Shown here: piece by piece, positions 22,013-32,084 of the stretch
Numbering within the stretch: position 1 is the first letter of the stretch
How the letters are laid out: each line of letters starts with the position of its first letter
Assembly: GCA_021521415.1 (NCBI GenBank)
Contig: JAIQDT010002838.1
Span: forward strand, 62,001 to 126,000
Direction of reading: 5' to 3'
Origin: Bidens hawaiensis
Lineage: Eukaryota; Streptophyta; Magnoliopsida; Asterales; Asteraceae
Length of the DNA: 64,000 nucleotides
Program-made: the position numbers and the translations under genes
The notes under the pieces: generated by a model
The model's database searches: none
What the model was told of the DNA's origin: nothing
What the model saw: only the letters and a program-made list of their open reading frames with translations

Positions 22013-23360
22013 CCATGCTTTTCTTGTAATATTTAAAAAAAATAATAATAATAATAAAAAAATGGGGTCACTATCGCTTAAAAATATGTCGGTTACATCA
22101 GTTTGAAGGACTTGTCTTCGGATATGTTTTGGTCCTCATTTTCTACTTGTAGATTTTGAGGATAGCCATTAACCAGATTACTGATTGTGACCGGGGCGGT
22201 TTATGATGAGTTTTCATTCTTTCGCTTAAAATTAGTCGATCATACTTAGTTATAAGGACACATACTAGTATGTGGTCGGTCCAGCTGATCTATTGGATCT
22301 TCGGGATAGCCGTTCACCTGAAGACTTGATTTGATCGGGGCGATAAATGTTAAAATTTTTACAAGGGAAATGAAATTATTTTTCAAGTCTACTACTTCGT
22401 AAGAAGTACGTTTGCTATGTTAAACGGAAAATTGATCCAACCTTGGAAAATGATAGATATACTAACTTTGTGTGCTTAACTGGTGAGGTTATTAGGCTTA
22501 AAAGGCTTTAGGACAGTCATTGTATGTTAAGGTAACTTTTTATGGTGCGTAAAAGTAGACGTGATACAAACTACATCTACTTGATTTTACGTGGAAACTC
22601 CTTAAGAGTTTTGCATGTTTTCATATATATCTTTCCGAATGATAGGCAGAAAAGCGATTACCCAGTCATACACGAGCCCATGTGTGTTCTGATTCCCGTG
22701 AAGATAGCGTTTCAGGAAACTGTAGTGATCCAGATTCGGGACTTGCAGTTGGTTTACTACTCTAAAGTCTATGTAAATTTGTGAGTTAAAAAAAAAAAAA
22801 AAAATTGAGTTATTGAAACATTCTATAGCTGAAAGTGTCAAGACTTCTCAATCTTAGAGTAAGAAGAAGAACGGGAACCAGATGAAGAGTACTTACAACT
22901 TAATCAGACACTATGGGTCGAGGTTAATTCGGGGTGACTTGGGGAAAGCCAAATACGCTTTGAGGAGAGATAGGAGGCATCAATATTTCTGAGTTGTTGC
23001 CCACTTAAATTTTGAGGCATAATTGAACCTAACTCGTATCACAGAAACGATGAAAACCATCTTAAGTATATTACCTGCTTACAACCTGTTTCCTTATGTC
23101 ATAATACAGCTAAACACGGATCTATGTGACAGTCACATACTTAGTATGATTCCTGTTCGGATCTTTTCTAAAACGTAGTAGTCCCTATCGAGACTGAAAT
23201 TTGATCCCTTGTACTTTAATTCTTTAATTTTTTAAAGTTTTTCGTACTTAGGTAGTTTATGATTTTATAACTGGTTACTTGGACTTGATCGTGTTATTTA
23301 ATTCTTAAAGGAAACCTTTAAAAGTTAAATGCAAAATGTTCAAATTTTAAGGGTTGATTT
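22013..23360 (+). other. Conserved noncoding spacer after pol of element D
   Basis: No ORF of note is present. The sequence is closely shared with C (32085-33418), including two imperfect repeat units (about 22065-22210 and 22219-22350) that share TCGCTTAAAA, a GGATAGCC motif and CGGGGCG. Further shared blocks lie around 22640-22750 and 22900-23060. The short ORF at 22542 is a chance frame. Function is unknown. Confidence 0.7.
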
Positions 23361-23364
23361 TGTA

Positions 23365-24060
23365 AATATAGGCGATGTTGTTGAACAGGCGAACTTGTGA
23401 ATAACTTCGCCTTGGCGAAGTTATCCGTAACTTCGCCTGTATAACTTCGCCCCTATATAAGGATTTTCAAGAGTCACAGTTCATATTTTTCAATTCAGCG
23501 AACTTATACCCAGCGAACTTATCCGGAATTTTTCATCCGATTATCCTTTTGTTTCCGATTTCATTCATTGTTCAAGGTGTGTTCGGGTTCTATATGTTAT
23601 ACTCGATGTTCGATGTCGTCATTCCTAGGTTGTTTCGACACCCGGTTAACGACCTCGGACGTTCGAAACCTATACCAGATTTCAAAACAAGCTTTTACGT
23701 GTTCATGAGCAAACTGATCGTCCAGATTGCCTTAATATCATGTAGTCTAGTCTAGTTAATCGTCTAAACTAGCCGAAACATCAGATACTCGATGTTCGAT
23801 AACCTTACTGTCGCCGATTCAGTTTCAGGCGAAGTTTAGGTTTAGGCGAAGTTATCCGTAACTTCGCCTGATGCTCAACTTCGCCTGAGGCGATGTTGTG
23901 GTGAGGCGAAGTTGTCATTAACTTCGCCTGGACCTGTTAAAATTTTAAAATTATTAGACGAACTTAAAGATGAAGCGAAGTTGTTCCCAACTTCGCCTCA
24001 ACTTTAACTTCGCCTATACAGATTATCACAACTTCGCTCATGGTAACAAAGCGAACTTGT
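23365..24060 (+). repeat. GCGAAGTT hairpin array upstream of the extra ORF in D
   Basis: About eighteen copies of GCGAAGTT, AACTTCGC or GCGAACTT lie in 700 bp. Best hairpins: 23414-23437 and 23845-23868, each a 10-bp perfect stem (GGCGAAGTTA with TAACTTCGCC) closing loop TCCG. Another near 23977 has stem GCGAAGTTG/CAACTTCGC and loop TTCC, a paired change relative to the others. Confidence 0.85.
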
Positions 24061-24079
24061 GCTATGTCTTTACGTTTAT

Positions 24080-24102
24080 CTAACTTGGTTCGTTTGTTGC
24101 AG
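24080..24102 (+). promoter_or_regulatory. Candidate splice acceptor for the extra ORF of D
   Basis: A CTAAC branch-point match (24080-24084) lies 19 nt before TTTGTTGCAG (ending 24102), and the ORF start follows after two bases. C keeps the same arrangement and distance at 34164-34186. This suggests a spliced subgenomic mRNA. Confidence 0.5.
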
Positions 24103-24104
24103 AT

Positions 24105-26963
24105 ATGGCTGCAGTAGCTGGTGCTGGAGGTGCAGGAGGAGACGATGGTGATAACCAACGGCAATTCTTCCCTGGTCACAATATGTACATTACCTTAGAC
24201 CCGGAGGCAAGCGGTGTGGAAGATTACCGCGAGATCATAACTTTCCTCATACGCTCGAGGATATTTCATGCTATCACGACGACTATGCCGATATCCTTAC
24301 CGAATATCGAGGATTTCTGGCAGACGGTAGAATACGATTGTCGTGTTGAGCCCCCGGTCATGCGAGCAACTGTGAACAGTCAAGAGGTTCGATTCAATTC
24401 TGAACAGATCCGAGTGGCGTTACGGTTTGGAGAAGAGACGAGGGACGACCCAACTGAGTTTGTGGCTCCGTTTCGTGATGGAGCGTTTCTCCGAATGGGC
24501 TATTCTGGTCCATTAGGCGATACACAGAGACGGAAGGGTTTTCTACTTGATCAGCGGCGCTTCCTTATGCACGTCATGATAGTTTGCATGTCAGGAAGGA
24601 AGGCGGGCACTGACGGTATGGATGCGACCATGCAGTCCGCAATGACTGCACTGACTTACAATAAACGCTATAGTTTTAGTCAGATGGTCTTTTACGAGAT
24701 TGACAGACAGAGGAGGGCGATGGCTCGTGAGCGGTTCATTATGTATCCACGTTTCATCCAGATGATATTGAACCATGTGGCTCCGAATCTACATCAGAGA
24801 CGACCAATCAGATACGTGGAGTCTGTGAGCAAGCGTATCTTCGCTCAATGCCGCACTTCGAGTGCGAGGAGCAAGCCTGAGCTGCGTCCAAGGCATACTC
24901 CACTGTTTGGGTTTTTAATCAACCCAGAGTATGTTCCTGCTGCTGGGGACGAGTTCAGAGATCCTCAACCACGACAGGCAAGAGCAACTCAAGCTGCCCC
25001 TGTTGTGCCTGTTGTGTCGGCTGCAGAGGATATAGATCTTGATGCTGTCTTTGGAGGTCAAGGTTATTTCGATATGGATCAAGTTGATACACATGAAGAG
25101 GTGAAGGTCTCTGCTGCACAAGGTTCGGGTGTGAGTGTTACTAGAGCAGCTACGTCGATGGCTGACTCAGATTTGGATGAGATCATGGATGAGGGGAGAC
25201 GGTTGATGGTGTCTCGAGAGAGAACTTTTGGGAAAAGAAAGAGGACGGAGGATGATGATGAGTCAGAAGAGGAAGAAGATATACATAAGCTGATACGACG
25301 TTCAAGACGGGAAAGGACAGGTGCAGGTATGGGAGCTGGAGAGACTTCAAGGATGGTACGTTTCGCTCCGGCTGCACTGTCTGGTATGTCTATCGTTCCT
25401 ACTTCTGTACAGGTTACAAGTATAAGCACTGCGGATGTTCCCGTGGTGGCTACATCATCTGCTGGCATTCCATCTACCACTACTATCCAGATGTCGACTC
25501 CGGAGATTGTGTCTCTACCACCTCCAACGCTTACTCAGTCGGTGGTTGCTGCACGATTTGTAGAGTCAACGGTCGTCACTACTGCAGGGTTATCAGGTAT
25601 GGTACCACCTGCGGTTACGCCTGCTTCTGATGTCTCGCCTACGCCTACTTCAGACTCAGAGAGAATAGCTTCACTAGAGCGGATCTTGGCAGAGCAATCT
25701 AAGACTATTCAACGCCTAGTAGAAGCAAATCAACTACAGTCATCCCTCCTGGTTGAGCATGGGAAAATTATAGATACCTTGAAGGAGTTCTTGGCATCTC
25801 AGGGGGAGATGAGCTGTAAAGGCGACGAGCTAAGGACGAAAAGAAGGAATGACAAAGACGATGATCCCAATGCATCGAAAGATGCAGGTGGTGAGTTGCC
25901 AAGAACTACTCTAGCTCTTGGTACTTCCACAGCTCAGGGGGAGTCTGCCGACGCAGCTGGTGGTTCTGGTGGTGATGATGTGGTGTTGGTTGATGATGAG
26001 AATATAGGTGATGACGTGATTGATGCGTTGAAAGAACTAGATGATGATATGTTCAGCGATGATATATTGTTTGATGAGGATGTGCTGCCGAGTGATGTGA
26101 TTGAGAAGATCGGTGTGCAGATTGAGATTGAGAATGAGATTGAGGAAGGAGAGATAGTAGAGGAAAATGTCGAACATGACATTCCAGAGGTTGAGAAGGC
26201 CGATATGGGTGATCAGACGGCAGTTGAAGATACTGAATTGGAAGAGCAGCCGAGGTGGAAGGAAGGATACGCTCAATGGTTCGTCAAAACGAAGAAACCG
26301 GCAGTCCCTACCATGTTCAAAAAGAGTTACAATATTAAGGGCTATGCTGAAGCAAAGAAAGGGATTATATGCTGGATTTATGATGAGCAGTTGCGGCTCT
26401 TCGTGATTAAACGATATGATGGAGTTCAGTACCTTAGAAGAATGTTGAGATCGTTAAACACACGGCCTGAGTGTGAGGTTAAAGACTTAGCCAGATTGGG
26501 GTTGATCAATCGAAGTGACGATAATATGGCTATAGTCATAGGGAAAATCGTATGGAAAGAGAGCATAACGGAAAAGAAGTTTGAGCTGTTGAAACCACAG
26601 AAAGGGAAACTTGTTGAAGACAAGGATAGAGGTTTGAGAGCTGATGGAAAGCCTTGGATGGCTATGAAGTATAAACCAATCCGGTGCCTTAAAGAAGTAC
26701 CGATGAAGCTTATGCCCAAGGATGTGCTCAAAGACCTAAAGTGGTGGTTCGTTGATTGTGAGACAGCGGAGGCAGTGATGGAAGATGAGGATGATCAAGA
26801 GATTCTTAGAGTTTACGATCCGATGCATCTTGTTAACTTATCGCAAGATGATCTGAATGTGCTTAACGAGAAGCAAATCTTTTATATTCCAGCTTGGAAG
26901 GACGAAGCAAGAAAGTATCAACGAGTTGTGTCAGTGTGTGTTAGAGAAGGAGTGCACGCGTGA
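24105..26963 (+). CDS. Extra 3' ORF of element D (SIRE env-like position), 952 aa, intact
   Basis: This is a complete frame between pol and the 3' LTR, where SIRE/Maximus elements carry a so-called env-like ORF. Residues 1-270 look globular (DYREIITFLIRSRIF, NIEDFWQTVEYD, MYPRFIQMILNHVAP) and resemble a retroelement protein common in Asteraceae annotations (from memory). Residues 270-510 are Ser/Thr/Pro-rich with basic patches GKRKR (about 376) and RRSRRER (about 397), possible nuclear signals. A heptad-like segment at about 517-568 suggests a coiled coil. An acidic stretch (about 600-710) precedes a second conserved domain (716-952, starting RWKEGYAQWF). I see no signal peptide or membrane helix, so a fusion-type envelope is unlikely. 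ATG 24105 is chosen because C shares it. Confidence 0.85.
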   Translation: MAAVAGAGGAGGDDGDNQRQFFPGHNMYITLDPEASGVEDYREIITFLIRSRIFHAITTTMPISLPNIEDFWQTVEYDCRVEPPVMRATVNSQEVRFNSEQIRVALRFGEETRDDPTEFVAPFRDGAFLRMGYSGPLGDTQRRKGFLLDQRRFLMHVMIVCMSGRKAGTDGMDATMQSAMTALTYNKRYSFSQMVFYEIDRQRRAMARERFIMYPRFIQMILNHVAPNLHQRRPIRYVESVSKRIFAQCRTSSARSKPELRPRHTPLFGFLINPEYVPAAGDEFRDPQPRQARATQAAPVVPVVSAAEDIDLDAVFGGQGYFDMDQVDTHEEVKVSAAQGSGVSVTRAATSMADSDLDEIMDEGRRLMVSRERTFGKRKRTEDDDESEEEEDIHKLIRRSRRERTGAGMGAGETSRMVRFAPAALSGMSIVPTSVQVTSISTADVPVVATSSAGIPSTTTIQMSTPEIVSLPPPTLTQSVVAARFVESTVVTTAGLSGMVPPAVTPASDVSPTPTSDSERIASLERILAEQSKTIQRLVEANQLQSSLLVEHGKIIDTLKEFLASQGEMSCKGDELRTKRRNDKDDDPNASKDAGGELPRTTLALGTSTAQGESADAAGGSGGDDVVLVDDENIGDDVIDALKELDDDMFSDDILFDEDVLPSDVIEKIGVQIEIENEIEEGEIVEENVEHDIPEVEKADMGDQTAVEDTELEEQPRWKEGYAQWFVKTKKPAVPTMFKKSYNIKGYAEAKKGIICWIYDEQLRLFVIKRYDGVQYLRRMLRSLNTRPECEVKDLARLGLINRSDDNMAIVIGKIVWKESITEKKFELLKPQKGKLVEDKDRGLRADGKPWMAMKYKPIRCLKEVPMKLMPKDVLKDLKWWFVDCETAEAVMEDEDDQEILRVYDPMHLVNLSQDDLNVLNEKQIFYIPAWKDEARKYQRVVSVCVREGVHA

Positions 26964-27016
26964 AGATACAGGATTACAAGACAGATGCTGAAAGATCAAG
27001 ATATGAAGCTACTGCC

Positions 27017-27027
27017 AAGGGGGAGTC
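27017..27027 (+). other. Polypurine tract of element D
   Basis: AAGGGGGAGTC lies directly before the 3' LTR. It is identical to the tract in C. Confidence 0.85.
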
Positions 27028-27437
27028 TGTTGGTGCATAAATGTCAGTAGTTCATAGTCTAGTGTCTGTAATCGAGTCTGTAATGTTATTTATGTTTTTG
27101 TTTAAGCGAAGTTGTCAACAAGTTCGCCTAGGAGAACTTGTTGAACAAGCGAAGTTATGGACAACTTCGCCTGAGGCGAAGTTGTCGTGTATTTATATTA
27201 GATGTTACGGCTTGTTTAAGAGAGATTGGTTTAGGTTGTTCGAGTGTTCGGTTGTTTGGTTATTCAGCTGTAACGTGTCTGTAACTGTGATATTCGTCAC
27301 GTGTGTTTGAGCTAATATATAACGTGTGTTTGACGTGTGTTCGTGTGATTTGTGTTCTACGTTCGTAACGATCTACACAGGGATTCCGCACCTGTGTATA
27401 TCGAGATATCTCGTGAGATCCGTCCAGGGAACCTACA
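27028..27437 (+). repeat. 3' LTR of element D
   Basis: This is a 410-bp copy with about five differences from 16482-16891. Its last 86 bases happen to be in frame with the following gag of C, creating a chimeric ORF from 27352. Confidence 0.93.
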
Positions 27438-28635
27438 AGAAGTGACAGACCAGCTCACCGAGGTAAGTACTAAACTCCCTTGTACTAAATGTGAAAATCT
27501 GTCTGAACAATTGACAACTATAACTGATCAGTTTGTTAGTTTGGATGCTCAATTTAAAACATTAAAAGAAGATCATCATTTCACTAAAGCTAGAGAAAAC
27601 AGTTATAAGGTAAAAATAAAAGCTAGTGAGAAAGATATTAGGAGTCTTAAAGCAAATCTAGCTGAAAAAATTCAAGTAATTGATCTTAGCTATGAAGTGT
27701 TAGAAGAGAAAACCAAACTAATAGCTGAAAGGGATAAACAGATAGCTGATCACCAGGTGAAAGTGGTGGAACTTAACAGAAAACTTGAGCAATTTAGAAA
27801 TTCCTCCGCTATACTTGATCACCTCGTTAGTGATCAAGGTTCCCCAGTTAAAAGGGGAGGAATAGGATATCATGAAGTTCCACCACCTTACAATCATAAT
27901 TACACTTTTGATCCTAGTAATCAGAAATCTGTTGATGTTGATTTTGGTCAGACAGTTCCGGTTAAGGTTACTATTAAAGAACCAGAAGTTAGTAAAGGCG
28001 AAACAAGTAAGCCTGTTTCGAATGTTAAGATTTCTGCTCCTAGTCCTATCTCATCAAACTTGGACAAGTCATCCGAGTCGAGAGAGACAAAGGAAGAGGC
28101 AGTGTTACAAAAAAGTGGAGAGAAACATAAAACAACTGAAAAGAAATCTCCACTAAACCCATATGTCCCACCATATGTGAGACAAATGGGCAGTAATGCA
28201 GCCTCAACATCTAAAACAACTATTGAAAAGAAAGTTGAATACAGGAGTTGTTTCAGATGTAATCAATTAGGACACCTAATTGCAGATTGCCCTCTGAAGC
28301 AGAGATTTAGAGGTGTGAGGCCTTCGAAAACTGAGAACAGAACTAACCGTAATCACTATAATGGTAAAAATGAAAACTCATCAAAGTTCAGAAATAGGAC
28401 TAATCCTGGTTTTCAAAGAAATCAATCTCAGTTTTTCACTGCTAACAACCAAACCATAAGTAATAATTCATATAATTCACGAAGGTATGGATGGCCTCAT
28501 AGTTAATCTACAAGAAGGTATCCTTTTAGGACTTACAGAAATTATTTCGATACTAACTTTGGACAGCCAAAGTACGGGATGTATCGACCAAAGACCAATA
28601 GGTCTTGGGTCCCAGATTTTAATCATCTGCTTTAA
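27438..28635 (+). pseudogene. Element C gag, C-terminal part (broken)
   Basis: This continues the gag of C after the D insertion: coiled-coil-like segment (CTKCENLSEQLTTITDQF and onwards), HEVPPPYNHNYTF linker, second CCHC knuckle CFRCNQLGHLIADC near 28250, then a basic Asn/Arg-rich tail. A TAG at 28504 and a final TAA at 28633 close it. It aligns throughout with D residues about 485-875. A strong splice-donor match, GAG|GTAAGT, lies at 27460-27468. The ORF that appears to begin at 27352 uses LTR D sequence for its first codons and is not the natural start. Confidence 0.85.
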
Positions 28636-28643
28636 TCGTGCAG
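27463..28643 (+). other. Candidate gag-pol intron of element C (GT-AG, phase 0)
   Basis: The donor is GAG|GTAAGT (consensus) and the acceptor is AATCGTGCAG|GAACAG. Length is 1181 nt, the same remainder modulo 3 as the D intron (1169 nt), and both ends fall between codons of gag and pol. Branch-point-like TTAAT motifs precede the acceptor. Conservation of both sites in two separate copies is the main support. Confidence 0.55.
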
Positions 28644-31600
28644 GAACAGTTGAACAGGGCTGCAAACAATCTATGGGTTGTGGATAGCGGCTGTTCCCGG
28701 CACATGACGGGTAACAAGAGTTTGTTACACGAATGGAAACCTGTTCAGGGAGGAAGAGTGAGTTTTGCTGGAGAGAGTGGTGGAAGGATTACAGGAATTG
28801 GGACGGTGACAAATGGAAAAATGACTTTAGAGAAAGTGAATTTCGTTGAAGAACTGAAGCATAATCTGCTGAGTGTATCGCAGATCTGTGACAAAGATTA
28901 CACCGTGCACTTTACCAAGAATGAAGCGATCGTGCTGTATCCTGGTTTCAAGATACCAGAGGATTGGATAGTTATGAAGGCTCCAAGAGAAAAGAATACG
29001 TATATTATGGACATGAGGTCGACTGAGATGGCAACAGAAGAATCGTGCTTTCTGTCAAAAGCAACTGAATCGGAGTCCGAGTTATGGCATAGGAGAATGG
29101 GGCATATTCATCTTCGGAAAATGAACTACATTGTCAAGAATGGGCTGGTTCTTGGAGTTCCCTTGAAGAATTTCAACTTTGAAGACCAATGCTTATCGTG
29201 CAAAAAGGGAAAGCAACACAAGAAATCCCATCACACCAAGAAGGTTAATTCAATAGTCAGTACCCTAGACCTACTTCACATGGATCTCTTCGGTCCCGTG
29301 AATGTAAAAAGCCTAGGTGGAACAACATACTGCTTGGTGATCAATGATGATTTCTCTCGATACTCTTGGGTATATTTCCTGAAGTCAAAAGATGAAACGG
29401 TTCAGATGGTAATAAATTTGATTACCAAAGTTGAGAATATTATGGGGAAAAGAGTTAAATACATCAGGAGTGACAATGGGACTGAGTTCAAGAACTATCA
29501 GATGGAGATCTTCTGCTTACAGAAAGGGATAGAGCACCAGTACAGCGCTCTGTATACTCCGCAACAAAATGGAGTGGCTGAGAGGAAGAACAGAACGTTA
29601 ATTGAAGGAGCCAGAACCATGCTGGCTGATTCGAAACTTCCTGTGGTGTTCTGGGCTGAAGCTGTTGCAACAGCCTGTTATATCCTTAATAGAGTTTTAA
29701 CTGTTAAAAGACTGAATAAAACATGTTATAAACTTATGCATGGGAGAAAGCCCAACTTGAGTGGTCTTGAACCATTCGGGTCCCCGTGTTCGATATTAAA
29801 GACAAATTCTAAATTTGGTGAAGTAGCCGACGAAGGAATTTTAGTCGGATACGTTGTTGGGACTCCCAACAGACGAGTCTTTAATACATCGACCAGCAAG
29901 GTTGAGGTGGTGTGTAACACTGATATCACAAGTTACAAATCACCAAAACCAAGCACGGGACCCGCTGGGGTTTTCGACTATGATAGGCTTTTTAAATCTT
30001 TTAACATACCTTACTTGGATTGTGCAGAAGTTGATGAAAGAATAGCTACGAAGATGATTTATGATGAGGAAGACAATTATGTGCAACGACCGAAGTATGA
30101 TGAATGTCAGCCTTCCTCGTCAAATGCTGTCGATACCCCTGCTGCCTCTATAGAAGAAGAATTCTTCAATCCGTTTCACTCTCAACAACAATCACCCATT
30201 GATAAGCTACCTTCGAACCTGGAAGACAATCTAGATGTCAGTGCGGTTCTGACTACGAGAGTTCACAAAAATCACCCATTGGAGAACGTGATAGGTGATC
30301 TGTCCGACGGTGTACAAACAAGACAAAGCTTGAATGAGCACACCTGTGTTTACACAAGCATTAAAGATACGGGCATAATTAACGAATGCTTGTACACCTG
30401 CTTCATCAGCCAGATTGAACCAAAGAACTATCAAATGGCTCTCAAGGACAGCTCGTGGGTCAAAGCCATGCAAGAAGAGTTAGCCCAGTTCAAGAAAATG
30501 GAAGTATGGAATTTGGTTGCAAAACCGAAGAATGTGCATGCGATTGGCACCAAATGGGTTTTCAAATGCAAGAGAGATGAGAAAGGGATTATTATCAGGA
30601 ACAAGGCGAGACTGGTGGTAAAAGGTTTTAATCAGCAAGAGGGGATCGATTACAATGAGGTGTTTGCTCCTGTGGTAAGATTGGAAGCCATTCGATTTTT
30701 TTTGGCATTTGCTGCACACAAGGAGATGAAGGTATTTCAGTTAGACGTGAAGAGTGCGTTCCTTAACGGTAAAGTCGATGAGGTTGTGTACGTTGAGCAA
30801 CCTCCGGGTTTTCCTGACCCAGACTTTCCTGATCACGTGTACAAGCTAAGTAAAGCACTGTATGGGCTACATCAGGCACCTCGTGCCTAGAACTCAACCC
30901 TATCCGACTAATTGCTTGAGAATGAGTTTGAAAGGGGAAAGATTGATAGCACATTGTTCTTTAAGAACCGCATTCTTTTGCAGTTGATGTTACGGATCAG
31001 CCTCACGCTTCAAGCAGCTTTGCTCAGCATCTTCTGCCGATTGTCAGCCTGTTCAGCTGACCTCAGAGGATTCCAGTCACCCGGCACAGCATGTTTATTC
31101 TCGAAAAAAGGAAGCGATTTTCTTCTGGTGCAAGTCTATGTGGACGACATCATCTTTGCTGCATCAAAAGTCGCCATGTGTCAGGAGTTTGAGGCCGTCA
31201 TGAAAAAGAGATTTGAAATGAGTGCTATGTGTGAACTAACTTTCTTTTTAGGACTGCAGATTGATCAGAAGAAAGATGGGATGTTCATTCATCAGACTAA
31301 GTATGTCCATGATGTTCTCAAACGCTTCAAGATGGAGGACAGTACTCCATACGATACTCCAGTCTGCGTTAACCATAAATTGGGTGCTGATTCAGACAAC
31401 GATGCAGACGTGGACCCAACCCAATATCGGGCAATAATAGGTTCTTTAATGTACTTAACTGCTTCTAGACCTGATATTATGTTTGCAGTTTGTCTTTGTG
31501 CACGCTTTCAGGCAAACCCAAAGGAATCTCACTTGAAGGGTGCGAAGAGGATATTGCGCTATCTCAAAGGCAAACCTAAAGTGGGGTTGTGGTACACGAA

Positions 31601-32084
31601 AGGAGGAGACTTAGAGTTGGTCGCCTACACGGATTCTGATTATGGAGGGTGCAATCAGAATCGAAAGTCAACAACAGGTGGATGTCAGTTTCTTGGAGGC
31701 AGATTAGTGTCATGGCAATGCAAGAAGCAGACCTCAGTCGCCATTTCAACCTGTGAAGCAAAATATATGGCAGCATCCAACTGCTGCTCCCAGGTTCTTT
31801 GGATTCAACAGCAATTGCGCGATTATGGTCTGAATTTCTCTCATACTCCTATTTGCATTGATAACACTGCTGCTATCTCAGTAACTAACAATCCCGTAAA
31901 GCACAGTAAAACTAAACACATTGACATCCGTCATCATTTTATACGGGATTGTGCTGAGAAGAAACTGATTGTGCTCGAAAAGGTTGATACGGTAGATAAT
32001 TTCGCTGACTTGTTTACTAAAGCGTTTGACAAAAATCGTTTTCAAAACCTTGTTGAGCTGAATGGGATGATCAATCCCGAGTAA
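28644..32084 (+). pseudogene. Element C pol (protease, integrase, RT, RNase H; broken)
   Basis: Pol is open from the acceptor to TAG 30888. Order: protease (NLWVVDSGCSRHMTGN), GAG-pre-integrase, integrase zinc region (CLSCKKGKQHKKSHHTKK), core with MDLFGPV, SDNGTEF and QQNGVAERKNRTL, integrase-RT linker, RT start WVKAMQEELAQFKKMEVW, GTKWVFKCKRDEKG, QLDVKSAFLNG. Trp to stop at 30888 ends the first frame. The rest includes a 138-bp foreign insert (30966-31103), YVDD at about 31137-31148 and RNase H to TAA 32082. RNase H has CEAKYMA where D has CEAEYMA, changing the likely catalytic Glu to Lys. The protease-integrase half is intact; RT and RNase H are not. Confidence 0.9.
30966..31103 (+). other. 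138-bp foreign insert in RT of element C
   Basis: It lies between TLFF and GSDFLLVQVYVDD, two segments that are adjacent in copia RTs. The insert is 46 codons, keeps the frame open, and has a different composition. In another frame it reads SFAVDVTDQPHASSSFAQHL, reminiscent of the integrase-RT linker of SIRE elements. It may be a templated insertion; no TSD is obvious. Confidence 0.6.

Larger units (their letters stand above)
16482..27437 (+). mobile_element. Element D: SIRE-like Ty1/copia retrotransposon inserted in gag of C
   Basis: The 410-bp LTRs (16482-16891, 27028-27437) start TGTTGGTGCATA and end CCTACA. They differ at about five sites and have perfect TSD AGAAG (16477-16481, 27438-27442). 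Organisation matches C: leader, gag, pol, noncoding spacer, extra ORF. A deletion of about 1.49 kb removes the end of integrase and the first part of RT; adding it back gives the same full length as C. Pol is dead, but the LTRs, primer site, leader and extra ORF are in good order, so D could only be moved by proteins from a relative. Confidence 0.94.

Noticed and set aside
23365..24060. CRISPR-like or satellite array
   Set aside because: The repeated words are 8 bp, in both orientations, with irregular spacing, and lie in a plant retrotransposon. No spacer regularity exists.
24105..26963. Host gene interpretation of the 952-codon ORF
   Set aside because: It lies between pol and the purine tract of D and has a decayed homologue at the same place in C, so it belongs to the element.
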